From assembly GCF_964204645.1 (NCBI RefSeq), contig NC_134035.1, positions 8,122,501 through 8,186,500 of the forward strand: DNA of 64,000 bases. Reading direction: 5' to 3'. Source of the stretch: Tubulanus polymorphus. Its lineage: Eukaryota; Nemertea; Palaeonemertea; Tubulaniformes; Tubulanidae. The stretch's first letter is position 1; every line of letters begins with the position of its first letter. A model generated the notes under the pieces. The model was not told the origin of the DNA. It ran no database searches and saw only the letters and a program-made list of their open reading frames with translations. Shown here in pieces: positions 13,601 to 22,531 of the stretch. A program made the translations under genes and the position numbers.

Positions 13601-16600
13601 TAAACATATATACAACACTACGAAGGCCCAGCATAGCGTAAGAGGCTGCATGACGCTGGTACCTTACACCCTGTTATATGCTTTCCGTGAAATAAATTTG
13701 AACTTGAACTTGAACCCGAGGGAAATATGAAAAAAGAAACTTCAAAGGCTGTCCCATCATGAGGTTGAAACGAACTGAATTGAATGAAATAATCCAATAT
13801 GGTTTGTCATGCTCGGGAAACCAAAGATTCAAACGATGTTAAGCAAAGTTAAGAATATTCAGTTAGCTCTGTTGTATTTCAGGTCGGACATGACGGTGAA
13901 AAACCCGGGTCGGGTTGGTTCGTTAAAGACATCGAGATTGACATGCCGACTAAAGGCAAACATTATACGTTCAACTGTCGCACGTGGTTGGCGAAAGATA
14001 AGGGCGACGGTAAAACGGAAAAGATGTTCAGCGTTAACGACGGACAAAGCGTCGTCACTTCATATAAACCATGTAAGTTTATTTTCCGGCAGCAGTTATG
14101 ATGATTATTTCCGTGGGATTTCCGATTGCAACTCAAATGAGGAACCTTGTCGTGTCATCAGCTCTCCCGTGCTTGAAGGCGCCTGTCAAAAATTACCTCT
14201 TATCTAAGATTTTAGCTGCCTCATAAATTATAGGGCAAATCGTGTCCCTCAGATTGATGTTTAGGCTGTATATATAGCGAAATTTTTATTCAGCATAAAA
14301 TATGAGAAAGATCGATTTTCATTGAAACTGAGAAGAAATCCGGCATCGTTGTCCTAAACCTGGTGGATACAAGCCGAATCCACAGTATTTCACAGAGAAT
14401 TGCGTTTTCAATTTCCTATTTTCCGATCTTATGTAAATTGCAAAGATTACTATGTAGATATTGCGCTATAGCAAGAAAATAAATTAATATTATTATCATT
14501 ATTATTATTATGTTTGCCAAAGTCGAACATAGAGTCCTGGATCCAGTTCCACAGTTGTGAGTTAGATTTTACTCTGAGTTAAAGTTATTTCATTTTCAAT
14601 GTTTTAACTCAGAGTCAAATCTTAACTTACAACTGTGGAACCGGGCCCTGGGGACAGTTGCTCAAAGGTTGGTTAAAGATAACCGGCGGATGAATACTGT
14701 AGTATCAATGAACTTTTAAATGTCACCATGTCAACTATCCACTGGTTAACTCGAACCAACTTTGAGACTCCTGATTAGGATAAGATTTATCGATGATATT
14801 TTTTTTAGTGGTGCCTTACGAGTGCACAGTATTCACCGGCGATGTAGCGAAGGCAGGAACAGACGGCGAAATTTTCATAAAAGTTTTCGGCGAAAACGGT
14901 TCAACGGACGATACAAAACTGGATAAATCCGGTGACAGATTCGAACGCGCTAAAGTCGATCATTTGAAGGTGAGACAAATGAATAATTCAGATTTCTTGA
15001 GTTATAACTAGAATCCATGAAACAAGGAAACAATAGATAGTTGAATATGACAATTAGAGCTAAAAAGTTCCACTGACCGTAGATATTTAGCATTAGGTGA
15101 TGTGTGAATGTGGCCAACGTCTATAGTGGAGCTGACTTACAAATATTCAAATTTCAAATACAAAATTTTCTTTGGGTAATAGCTAAAAATCTTTTTACTT
15201 CTGTTCAGTTGGAATTAGAAGATGTCGGTGCTCTGAAGAAGCTGAGAGTGTGGCTGAATGAAAAGGGAAGCAGAAATGATTGGAATTTGGAAAAGGTAAC
15301 TATTGTCAAAACTTGAAACACAGGATCCAGTTCTTCATTTGTGAGCTAATATCAATTAACTCATTGTAAATGAACTGATCTAACTTACAGCTGTGGAACT
15401 GGACCCTGGTCTAGGTACACTGCAAAAAGCCTATACATATTCATCCTCGCTTGCCAGGGGTTCGGTATCGCTCCCGAACTTGCTTCCACCAGCCCCCTGG
15501 TTTATGTATGTCGATTGGCTCGTATTCATATCAGTGCTGTTTATTTTCACCTTTTGTAGATAATGTTGCGTAATATGAACACTGGAGATTTGACGACATT
15601 TGAATGTCATAATTGGTTGAGTAAAAATCTCGGTGATGGAAAACTGTCTCGTGATCTGCCGGCTATGGTCAGAGGAAAATCACAAGTTGCCAGTAGGTTT
15701 ACGTAAACATTTCGAATAAAATATCAGCGTAACATTTCTTACTGATACACGAAACAGTAGATGTTTTGAAATGTGGCTGCCTCCATGAATCAGCCTATGA
15801 CATCATCAGATTGCTTCAGTAACAATTAGCTCAAATGCCAGGGGTCATGAAAGAAGCGTTCACGTTCGCGACCCTGTTTAAACTAATTCTTTCACCACCA
15901 CGCATAGATGTTTAAGTGGGGCCTGTCGCCGAACAGCAATCCATGTGACTGTGGCCAACCCCAGACAATGCAACACCTCCTCGAGTGTCCGCTCCTAGAA
16001 GAACCCTGCTCTAGACGAGACCTGGCAGCCTACAACACCACCGCCAAGCTGTGTGTCCAGCAATGGAAGGGCTCCATTTAGATTTGTACCTGGACACGAT
16101 AAATAAATAAATAAGCTCAAATGGAAATCATTCTAATGTCCCTAAGGCCATCTAGCAATGTGATAGGGATTTTAATGGAGGTAGCCATCTTTTCGTTAAG
16201 GTTCCTTATTTAAATCATACAAATGTATTGTAAATATACTTCTCGAGGTCTTGTTTGCCAACAATTGCTGGAGACATGCCATATATTGCAACAAAAGATA
16301 ATCAGGAGATTCACAAACTTCAATGAAAATTTCTTGATTTGTGTTTGGTATAGTCACATTGAAAAACCACATGGCTGCTAGAATATGCTCGAGAAAAGAA
16401 TTCATTCCTCCTCAAACATTTTTACGATATTTCTCATTTCAGAAACTTCGTATCGAGTGAACGTGAAGACGAGCGATGTATCGGGTGCCGGAACCGACGC
16501 GAACGTGTTCGTCGTTATCTTCGGAGCGAACGGCGATTCCGGAGAACTTCACTTGAAAACATCGGAAACGTTTAAAGATCCGTTCGAAAACAATCAGCTG

Positions 16601-19600
16601 GACGTGTTCACGTTTAAAGATGTGCTGTCACTCGGGGAACTGGCTAAACTCAGAGTCTGGCACGATAACAAAGGTAACAGATATTATATTATATGTACAT
16701 TGACAAATTAATGTTGCCTATTAACGCGCATCCTCCTTTTAAACCTCTTTCTTATGATATTTGAATGCTGTAACTGTGAATCAGGCATCTTTCCCTGGAG
16801 AGAAGTGACATTGGTATTATTACCTAAGCCTATATATCTGTTACTGTGTATCAGTCATCTCTCCCTGGAGAGAAGTGGCATTTGTATTATTACCCCTAGT
16901 CTATATCTGTAACTGTGTATCAGTCATTTCTCCCTGGAGAGAAATGACATTGGTATTATTACCCCTAGCCTATATCTGTAACTGTGTATCAGTCATTTCT
17001 CCCTGGAGAGAAATGACAATGGTATTATTCCCCCTAGCCTATATATCTGTTACTGTGTGACATTCATCTCTCCCTGGAGAGAAGTGACATTGGTATTATT
17101 ACCTAAGCCTATATATCTGTTACTGTGTATCATTTATCTCTCCCTGGAGAGAAGTGACAGTATTATTACCCCTAGTCTATATCTGTAACTGTGTAGTATC
17201 AGTAATCTCTCCCTGAGGATAGAGATGTAGCGCTAGGGCTGTTACTGAGTGCGCTGGAATTTTCTCTGGGGGGAGAAAAGTCGATATGAGTAAGTGTCGT
17301 AGGACCCTGTGGTACTGTGTGGGCATCAACCATTGACCTAGCATCCTACACCTATCACACTGCTTCGTATTACGCACACATTGTAGTATAGCTTTCTGAT
17401 ATTCTGCATAATCCGTTATCTTATATAATGATGATTGTTGATTTGTAAATAGGATTTGGTGCTGCTTGGCATTTGAACTATATCGAAGTAGTCGATCTGC
17501 GTACGGATAAGAAATACATGTTCCCTTGCGACCGATGGCTGTCGAAGTCTGACGATGATAAACAAACCATCAGAGAATTGACGTGCGTTACGAAGCCGAC
17601 TGATTCTCCGAAAAGAGCGAAAATGTGTAAGTAGTAGTTGTCAATGACGTTCAGCGTCAACGATGATAGATACCATTGAAATTCAAAATTAGAGTTAAAA
17701 CTCAAATACTGTAATTAGTACGTTACTTCATTAGAGAAACATATCTTTATTCAGCATTTAGAAAAGTGCAGTATTTGTGACTGACATTCGTTCATACATA
17801 CATTTGACCCGATCAAAAATGTCAGACCAAACCCATGCCAAATTTTAGTATTGGTCAACATATTCCTTGTGAATGCAAACTGGTTCTGGAAGTGACTCTC
17901 TCCTCACTTGCCACGGCATCATTTCAATAGCATTGTGATTTTAACAAAAAGTTATGCTATGGTCTATTTTTGTAGCGTATGAAATTTCAATCAGTACTAG
18001 TGATAAACGAGATGCCGGTATGATCCACAATGCTTGGATTATACTCGTCGGCGAGAAATCCTCGTCGAAAGAGCTGATCTTCGAGAACAGCGCGAAAAAT
18101 AAGATCTTGCGAAAGTAAGTACATGACGTAAATTAACCCTTTCAGTGCTGACTAATTAATACCCTATAGTGCTGGAGATAATTTGAAAATTTTAAGAAAT
18201 TCCACCCTAGTGTGTTGAATAACGGGAATAGCACTGTACTTGTCTACACCGCGGTGCGGTGTATTGTCAGTTACTAATATTTCACTATGTTTGACAGGTG
18301 CTGCCATTTTTCAAGAGAGATAATTACTAATTAATAATTACATCAATACACTGCAGTGCGGTGTACTAGCAAAATCTATCACTGATTTATACACTGCATT
18401 GCGGTGTAGACGCACTGAAAGGGTTAATGTAAATTGAAAATAATGTAAATTAATGTAAATTCTTCGAGAACTGAACGGTATAAATTGCTTGAGAAGAACA
18501 ATTTCTAAACGATAGTAAACGAATTTTAACTCAGGGACAAAATCTGAGGGTCATCGATGTCCTCGTTGAAAAGACTGATAAATTGGATTTCAATCTTCAT
18601 TTTTCAGAGGCCAAACCGATTCGATGAAATTTGTGACGAAAAATCTCGGAAAACTAGAAAAATGCATCGTCGGAGCGGTCGAGCGAGAGGATCGTCCGAT
18701 TGGTGGACCGGGTGATCGCGACAGTCTGTGGCATTGTCACGAAATCATCGTTACCGATCTCAGTACCGGAGACAAGTGAGTTTTTCTTTTCCGAAAACTG
18801 CTATAGATTTTCGTATTTTTTCGCATTGAAAAACAGAGGGGACAGAAAATAATATTTTTGTTATTTTCATTATTATCCTGGTTTGAACGAGTTACCGAAT
18901 AGACCAGTACCACTATAGGCGGAGTCTACTGTATATTCTTTAAGAGGGTAATGCTATATATTTATCAGTATTTAAACTATTTCTTCAGGTTTGTGTTTCC
19001 GTGTAAGAATTGGATTGGTATCGAATCAGAGATTAACAAGAAACAGGGTATGACGTTAGAACTGAAGAAAGTCGAACAAAGTATCGTCTCGGCGACTAGA
19101 CGTAAGTTATAACCGTTGATGAAACACTCTCTTCGTGTTGTAAACATAATATCAAATCCCACTCTAAGAATAAGATCATTCAGAATTCTTAACTTAAGCT
19201 AGTATTTTGGAAAGGGTTTAGTCGAAACCATGGAATGAATAGTTGCTCAAGGAAACATTTCAGAGTTGTTTTATTCTTACTGTGGGATTTTAAATCATTC
19301 TTTGAATTATTCAATACTGTCTCAGTAAGATCGCGATATCTGAGATGAGACGATAAAGGTGAAAATCCACAATCGATGAAAGACTTAGAAGTTTATTTTA
19401 AATACTAGAAATATTTTGGCGTGGTAGAAGGGTTTTCTAGTATTTTAGATAAACTATCACTAAAGACTATCATCAGACCGTTATCACATCAGACCTGATA
19501 ATGGATATTCATGCATGTACATGTACGAATTTCGTTTTCAGAACTCGCTTCTGTCAAATACGAGGTGATCGTTCACACGGGAAATAAATTCGGCTGCGGA

Positions 19601-20477
19601 ACGAACGCGAACGTATTCATCACGATCTACGGATCGAACGGAGACTCCGGTCGACGTCCGTTGACGCAGAAATTCCGCGATCTGTTCGAACGAAACCAGA
19701 CCGATCGATTCCAACTAGAGATGCTAGATTTAGGTGAGCAGCTTAGTTGCGTACATGTATAGCGTTCAACCTGGCTTAGAACATTGAAGTCGGGACCGTA
19801 ATTATAAATGAACTTCATCCAAATGAACTTCAGCGATGACGCCATATGAATAAAAGAATGTTGCAAGGAAGTTCTAGGGGTTGATCTTGGGGTAGTTTTG
19901 GGGGCATGGACCCCTGCCTTCCCATTTTGTCAAGACAGAAATTGTCATAACCTGTAAATAAGACATCCTCTTGAATATTGCATTATTTCAGCATCGATGC
20001 TTTACCTAATCTAATGCTAATGCCGTAATTCCCTTTTCTTTTGGTAACATTTTCCATTTTTCCAAGTTCCACTCCTAAAATCAAGATTACAGTTAAACCT
20101 GCTTAATCAGGACGAGTTGACACCAATGAATTCCATCCCGTTATTGAGAAATCCTAATTAAACATATTTTTGCATACATTGATGTAAATGAAATGGAGAC
20201 GAGATCAAAATCTGGATTAAGCCAAAATCAATGTATATGTACTGGTATAACACAAGTATATAACGATACGATATAGAATTTGTGTTTTGTTTCAGGTGAC
20301 ATTGTCAAGGCGAAAATCGAACACGATAACTCCGGTTTCAGTCCGGGCTGGTATCTAGATCACGTGGAAATCATCAATATGGGCACGAATAAAACGTGGA
20401 CGCTGCCGTGCGAAAAATGGTTCGATAAGAAGCAAGGCGACGGTGAAATCTGTCGCGAGCTTTTCCCTCGAGATTGA
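1492..20477 (+). CDS. LOXHD1: LOXHD1-like multi-PLAT-domain protein, 3' part of gene
   Basis: LOXHD1 proteins are chains of PLAT (lipoxygenase homology) beta-sandwich domains; in vertebrates they work at the plasma membrane of hair-cell stereocilia. Here 27 exons join in phase: 1492-1684, 1939-2099, 2412-2498, 3037-3304, 4246-4397, 4768-4901, 5078-5229, 5739-5952, 6235-6419, 6626-6804, 7294-7410, 10183-10345, 11441-11595, 12016-12225, 12684-12837, 13180-13385, 13883-14072, 14809-14969, 15209-15295, 15560-15692, 16443-16673, 17453-17626, 17976-18114, 18608-18775, 18989-19101, 19542-19733, 20296-20477. They total 4,500 nt, or 1,499 residues plus TGA. Two microexons (9343-9375 and possibly 7769-7780) can be added without changing phase. 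Each repeat carries the family signatures TGD...GAGTDANVF, (R/K)IGHD and FPCxRW. Most domains begin in a phase-1 exon just before PYEV. The first exon begins inside a domain, so more repeats lie left of the window. Identity as LOXHD1 rests on repeat number and tandem layout. Confidence 0.93.
1939..3304 (+). other. LOXHD1: PLAT repeat 2, with a basic/acidic insertion
   Basis: Exons 1939-2099, 2412-2498 and 3037-3304 form one PLAT domain. The third exon carries about 45 extra residues, a Lys/Arg-rich stretch followed by SDDEES, before the conserved strand, which reads FVANRW instead of FPCNRW. The insertion replaces a surface loop and may be a regulatory or targeting segment; that role is inference. 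Confidence 0.85.
3362..3648 (-). mobile_element. piggyBac-like MITE, copy 1
   Basis: A 287-bp palindromic element with terminal repeats beginning CCCTTTCAGTG, flanked on both sides by TTAA (3358-3361 and 3649-3652). TTAA targets and CCC ends are hallmarks of piggyBac-type elements. It has no coding capacity. It is in opposite orientation to the copy at 18137-18423, which has the same length. Confidence 0.8.
3729..3855. repeat. Long hairpin with hammerhead-like core (Penelope-type end?)
   Basis: Two arms of about 45 bp, starting GATTGTGACGAAGTGCATCT, are inverted around a loop containing TTGATGAAGGC...GGTCGAAACG. Such GATGA/CGAAAC cores are known from hammerhead-like terminal repeats of Penelope-like retroelements. 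The first core base is T rather than C, so ribozyme activity is doubtful. Confidence 0.5.
4246..5229 (+). other. LOXHD1: PLAT repeat 3
   Basis: Exons 4246-4397, 4768-4901 and 5078-5229. Visible motifs are [27 protein letters not shown] and FPCQRW. Junction phases are 1, 0, 2 and 1. Confidence 0.9.
4505..4660 (-). repeat. Possible tRNA-derived SINE fragment
   Basis: Read on the minus strand, the segment contains GGTTCAAATCACTGCGGG, which resembles a tRNA B box and T arm. An A box is not clear. It lies in a LOXHD1 intron. Confidence 0.3.
5739..6419 (+). other. LOXHD1: PLAT repeat 4
   Basis: Exons 5739-5952 and 6235-6419. The codon split at the intron rebuilds KIGHDD, which confirms the join. 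FPCGRW and a GEDDG turn follow. Confidence 0.9.
7769..7780 (+). other. LOXHD1: Candidate 12-nt microexon (Gln-Ser-Gly-Ser)
   Basis: Four codons sit between an AATTACAG acceptor and a GTAAAT donor, in phase 0 on both sides, so they fit between exons 7294-7410 and 10183-10345. Sequences this short arise by chance, so support is weak without RNA data. Confidence 0.3.
7998..8318 (+). other. Orphan exon-like ORF inside LOXHD1 intron
   Basis: An open segment of 106 codons (phase 2 in, phase 2 out) lies between a good acceptor (TTTTTCATTCTTCAG) and a GTAAGA donor. It has eukaryote-like codon use, a Cys-rich CVHPCMSC stretch and a Lys-rich tail. Its phase does not match the surrounding LOXHD1 exons; spliced in phase 0 it would end translation after five residues. 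It may be a poison exon, a nested gene fragment or chance. Confidence 0.25.
9343..9375 (+). other. LOXHD1: 33-nt microexon of LOXHD1
   Basis: The segment has a TTTCAG acceptor and a GTGAGT donor and encodes [11 protein letters not shown] in phase 0 on both sides, matching its neighbours. The acidic SDDE resembles the SDDEES insertion at the same domain position in repeat 2, which supports it as a real, perhaps alternatively used, exon. Confidence 0.6.
10470..10643. mobile_element. Tc1/mariner-pogo-type MITE, copy 1
   Basis: Terminal repeats CAGTGGAATCTCGTTA...TAACGAGGTCCCGCTG are flanked by TA dinucleotides. No coding capacity. Related copies are at 20522-20685 and 22085-22257. Confidence 0.75.
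10905..11290. repeat. Minisatellite, about 146-bp unit, 2.6 copies
   Basis: Three direct copies of a unit containing TTTCTTTTAAACTTGGTATG, GTAATGGGGTAGGTCCATGG and AATATGGCTGCTCTGGCGGA lie in the LOXHD1 intron before repeat 6. Confidence 0.85.
11441..12837 (+). other. LOXHD1: PLAT repeat 6 plus serine-rich linker exon
   Basis: Exons 11441-11595 and 12016-12225 form the domain ([27 protein letters not shown]). Exon 12684-12837 adds a roughly 50-residue linker of low complexity, rich in Ser, Met and Arg, that includes RMRRHSTI, a basophilic-kinase-type site. It is the only long linker between repeats here. Confidence 0.85.
12245..12545. mobile_element. Degenerate relative of the piggyBac-like MITE
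   Basis: It shares the internal CCGCGGTGTA and TGCTGCTATCTCTCAATAGAGAT-type segments seen in the copies at 3362 and 18137, but its ends are eroded and no TTAA pair is visible. Confidence 0.4.
13180..14072 (+). other. LOXHD1: PLAT repeat 7
   Basis: Exons 13180-13385 and 13883-14072 ([21 protein letters not shown]). The GAGTDAN motif is CGTDSRAW here, a divergent version. Confidence 0.88.
13535..13717 (+). mobile_element. 3' tail of a non-LTR or SINE-like element
   Basis: Non-coding sequence ends with AATAAATTTGAACTTGAACTTGAAC, a short tandem tail of the AACTTG type often seen at 3' ends of invertebrate non-LTR/SINE elements. The 5' limit is uncertain. Confidence 0.4.
14525..14655. repeat. 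Palindromic foldback repeat, GGTCCAGTTCCACAG family
   Basis: Arms CCTGGATCCAGTTCCACAG and CTGTGGAACCGGGCCCTGG enclose a second inverted pair, ACTCTGAGTTAAA / TTTAACTCAGAGT. Related inverted pairs occur at 15321-15406 and, as single arms, near 130, 3930, 13110, 35590 and 52425. Confidence 0.7.
14809..15692 (+). other. LOXHD1: PLAT repeat 8
   Basis: Exons 14809-14969, 15209-15295 and 15560-15692 ([28 protein letters not shown]). The usual GHD strand reads VWLNEKG, so this repeat is divergent. Confidence 0.88.
15321..15406. repeat. Palindromic foldback repeat, same family
   Basis: Arms AGGATCCAGTTCTTCATTTG and CAGCTGTGGAACTGGACCCT enclose an inverted TTAACTCATT core. It is a small non-coding hairpin in a LOXHD1 intron. 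Confidence 0.6.
15890..16114 (+). mobile_element. 3' end of a non-LTR retrotransposon ORF with (ATAA)n tail
   Basis: The open segment 15908-16081 encodes a C-terminal tail with [16 protein letters not shown], the Cys-Cys-His-Cys motif found at the end of RT polyproteins of Jockey/RTE-type elements, then TAG. A GATAAATAAATAAATAA tail at 16098-16114 marks the 3' end. The rest of the element is missing, as expected of 5' truncation. Confidence 0.75.
16443..17626 (+). other. LOXHD1: PLAT repeat 9
   Basis: Exons 16443-16673 and 17453-17626 ([32 protein letters not shown]). A minisatellite fills much of the intron between them. Confidence 0.9.
16765..17220. repeat. Minisatellite, about 70-bp unit, about 6 copies
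   Basis: Direct repeats contain the palindrome TCTCCCTGGAGAGAAGTGAC followed by ATTGGTATTATTACC. Unit length varies slightly. It lies in the intron between the two exons of PLAT repeat 9. Confidence 0.9.
17976..19101 (+). other. LOXHD1: PLAT repeat 10 (divergent)
   Basis: Exons 17976-18114, 18608-18775 and 18989-19101. It keeps [14 protein letters not shown] and FPCKNW but lost the GTDANVF and GHD signatures, making it the least conserved repeat. Junction phases (1, 2, 2, 1) are internally consistent. Confidence 0.85.
18137..18423 (+). mobile_element. piggyBac-like MITE, copy 2
   Basis: A 287-bp element with near-perfect ends CCCTTTCAGTG...CACTGAAAGGG between two TTAA sites (18133-18136 and 18424-18427). 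Its internal palindromic subrepeats include GCGGTGTA. No ORF. Confidence 0.85.
19542..20477 (+). other. LOXHD1: PLAT repeat 11 (last) and stop codon
   Basis: Exons 19542-19733 and 20296-20477 ([27 protein letters not shown]). The reading frame ends with TGA at 20475-20477, eight codons after the conserved DGEICREL stretch, so the protein ends right after its last PLAT domain. Confidence 0.9.
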
Positions 20478-21745
20478 AAAAAATGAAATACTCTATTCTA
20501 GTGATATATAATATATACATACAGCGGAACCTCGTTATAACGAACTCTGATACAACGATTCCCTTGTAAAATTGTGCCCTGAGTAAGAGAATTCAATTAT
20601 TTTCATACTGGGTATAACAAACTTTCGGTTAAATAACGAACAGATTTTCTGGTCCCGTGTAGTTCGTTGTAACGAAGTTTCGCTGTACGTCTAAATACTG
20701 GCAGCTGAGCTGATTGTAGAATATACTTGTAGTCCTATTGTTTCGTAGTTACGCTTTACATATCATTCACGCAAAAACCATTTCATTTGTATGTACAATT
20801 TTACACCGATTCGTCTTGTGATAAATGCACAAACTTGCCTTTAAGACAGTCCCGACCTGCTCAAATAATCTGCCTTCATTCAGAGTTTAGAGGCGTTGAT
20901 TAAAGCCTCGTGCTCTAAGGCGGGTTTTGATCGAACGTTTTCCGGCATAAGGATAGCAATTCCGGATTACAAACACTCTACCGGTTTACGGACTTATGCT
21001 ATTTCGGAATAGGTAGAGTGTATTCTAGTCGAAATCGAATGCGCCAGATGAGTATTCCGCAGTCAGTAGAGACTGATCAAACCCTGCCTCAATAGATGCT
21101 TAAGATACAAAAAATATAAGTTTTGATATGATAGGAATCGTTGAGATAAACTTGATGGATAAAATCAAAACAGTGATCTATGTTTGTTAAGAATTTAAAG
21201 ATTTTAATACAGTGTTTTTGTTAAGTGACTTTAATCATGTATCCGTCCATGTTGTAAAAGAGTATAGTTTTAAATATCTATATCACTATTCTAGACTCAG
21301 AAATCTTAAGTTATGTACTTTGCAAATAGAAATATTAAGCTTCCTGTTTTTATCACTGTTATTCTACATTGTTCATTTTACATCACTTACAATTTTAGAT
21401 TTATCGCTTTATTTTATACCAAAATTCATCAAAACCAGTGTTTACATATACATTTTCATGGAAGTGAATGCGAGTTATAATGTTTAGGTATTGTCTGTGT
21501 TAATGCTAGGCCTTATTGTCACACTGTTTCAACAGAAGGGATGATAATATGGTTGCCAGGACAAAAACTGGCTGAATTCAACAATTGAACTTTTTGTCTA
21601 TCTAAACCTGGGTCAAAAGCCTTCTTCCACTTGTTTGCAGGTCTTATGTATAGAAATAAATGGTCTGTGTATTTTTGAACATTGTATACTTGTTTTGTTA
21701 TTGTATATTTTAAAATGAAAAAATAAATATAATCATTCTCACAAT
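20478..21745 (+). other. Probable LOXHD1 3' UTR
   Basis: No coding sequence is seen. AATAAA signals occur at 21655-21660 and 21722-21727, so the transcript probably ends near 21745. A pogo-type MITE at 20522-20685 lies within it. Confidence 0.5.
20522..20685. mobile_element. Tc1/mariner-pogo-type MITE, copy 2
   Basis: 164 bp between TA dinucleotides, with ends CAGCGGAACCTCGTTATAAC and TAACGAAGTTTCGCTG. No ORF. It lies 45 bp after the LOXHD1 stop codon, so it would be part of the 3' UTR. Confidence 0.8.
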
Positions 21746-22084
21746 AACGATGATTTGATAAGCGATTCTGTGTTTTTGGAAATTATGTCTCACCTCCACA
21801 TGCTTCAGGCTAGTTTTTCTTTTCACTTCATTTAATGTAGTCAATGCACACCTTGCCTAGATTATATCTGTTATCATTCAGTAACAGAATTTTTTCCACT
21901 GATTCTACAGTTGGTTTCTTGTTTATTGTCACAATCACACCGAATTGTCGAGTATCAGATCCGAATCAAATTCAGTACGTGCGTCTAATCAGAGCATGCG
22001 CTCACACGTAAACCACTCACTCAATACTAAACAAGCATAGGGAGTACTGTACCCCCCTATATATCCAGGGAATTGACTATGGTA

Positions 22085-22257
22085 CAGCGGAACCTCGTTA
22101 TAACGAACTTGGATACAACGATTCATCGGATATAACAAAATATAGAATTACCTCGCAATTTAACTACCCGGTAATTTCATATTGGATAAAACGAACTATC
22201 GGTTATAAGGAACATATTTTCTGGTCCCATGAAGTTCGCTGTAACGAAGTTCCACTG
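22085..22257. mobile_element. Tc1/mariner-pogo-type MITE, copy 3
   Basis: Ends CAGCGGAACCTCGTTATAAC and TAACGAAGTTCCACTG, flanked by TA on each side. It lies between the convergent LOXHD1 and TBC1D7 genes. Confidence 0.8.
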
Positions 22258-22315
22258 TAATAACATCTGATGCATCAAATAAATGTCGAAGACAAAAAAT
22301 TCATATTTTCATATC

Positions 22316-22321
22316 TTTATT
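22316..22321 (-). terminator. Poly(A) signal of TBC1D7
   Basis: AATAAA on the minus strand, about 210 bases past the TBC1D7 stop codon. Confidence 0.5.
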
Positions 22322-22531
22322 ATTGATATGAATATGAAATCAAAGCATTTACAGTTAACATAACAATGAATTAACAGTAAAACAACAATGCTTCACGGCA
22401 CGAGATAAAAATTGCAATTCGGCCCGTTGTGTTTAATGAGTGTCCCGATTAATAAGCATTCACGATACATCGGCTTCTAGTAACTATAGACAAACCGATT
22501 ATTCTGACAGGTTTTATAATAGTCTATCAGA

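Noticed and set aside
16765-17220. Regularly spaced repeats as a possible CRISPR array
   Set aside because: This is a eukaryotic intron; the units are contiguous without unique spacers.
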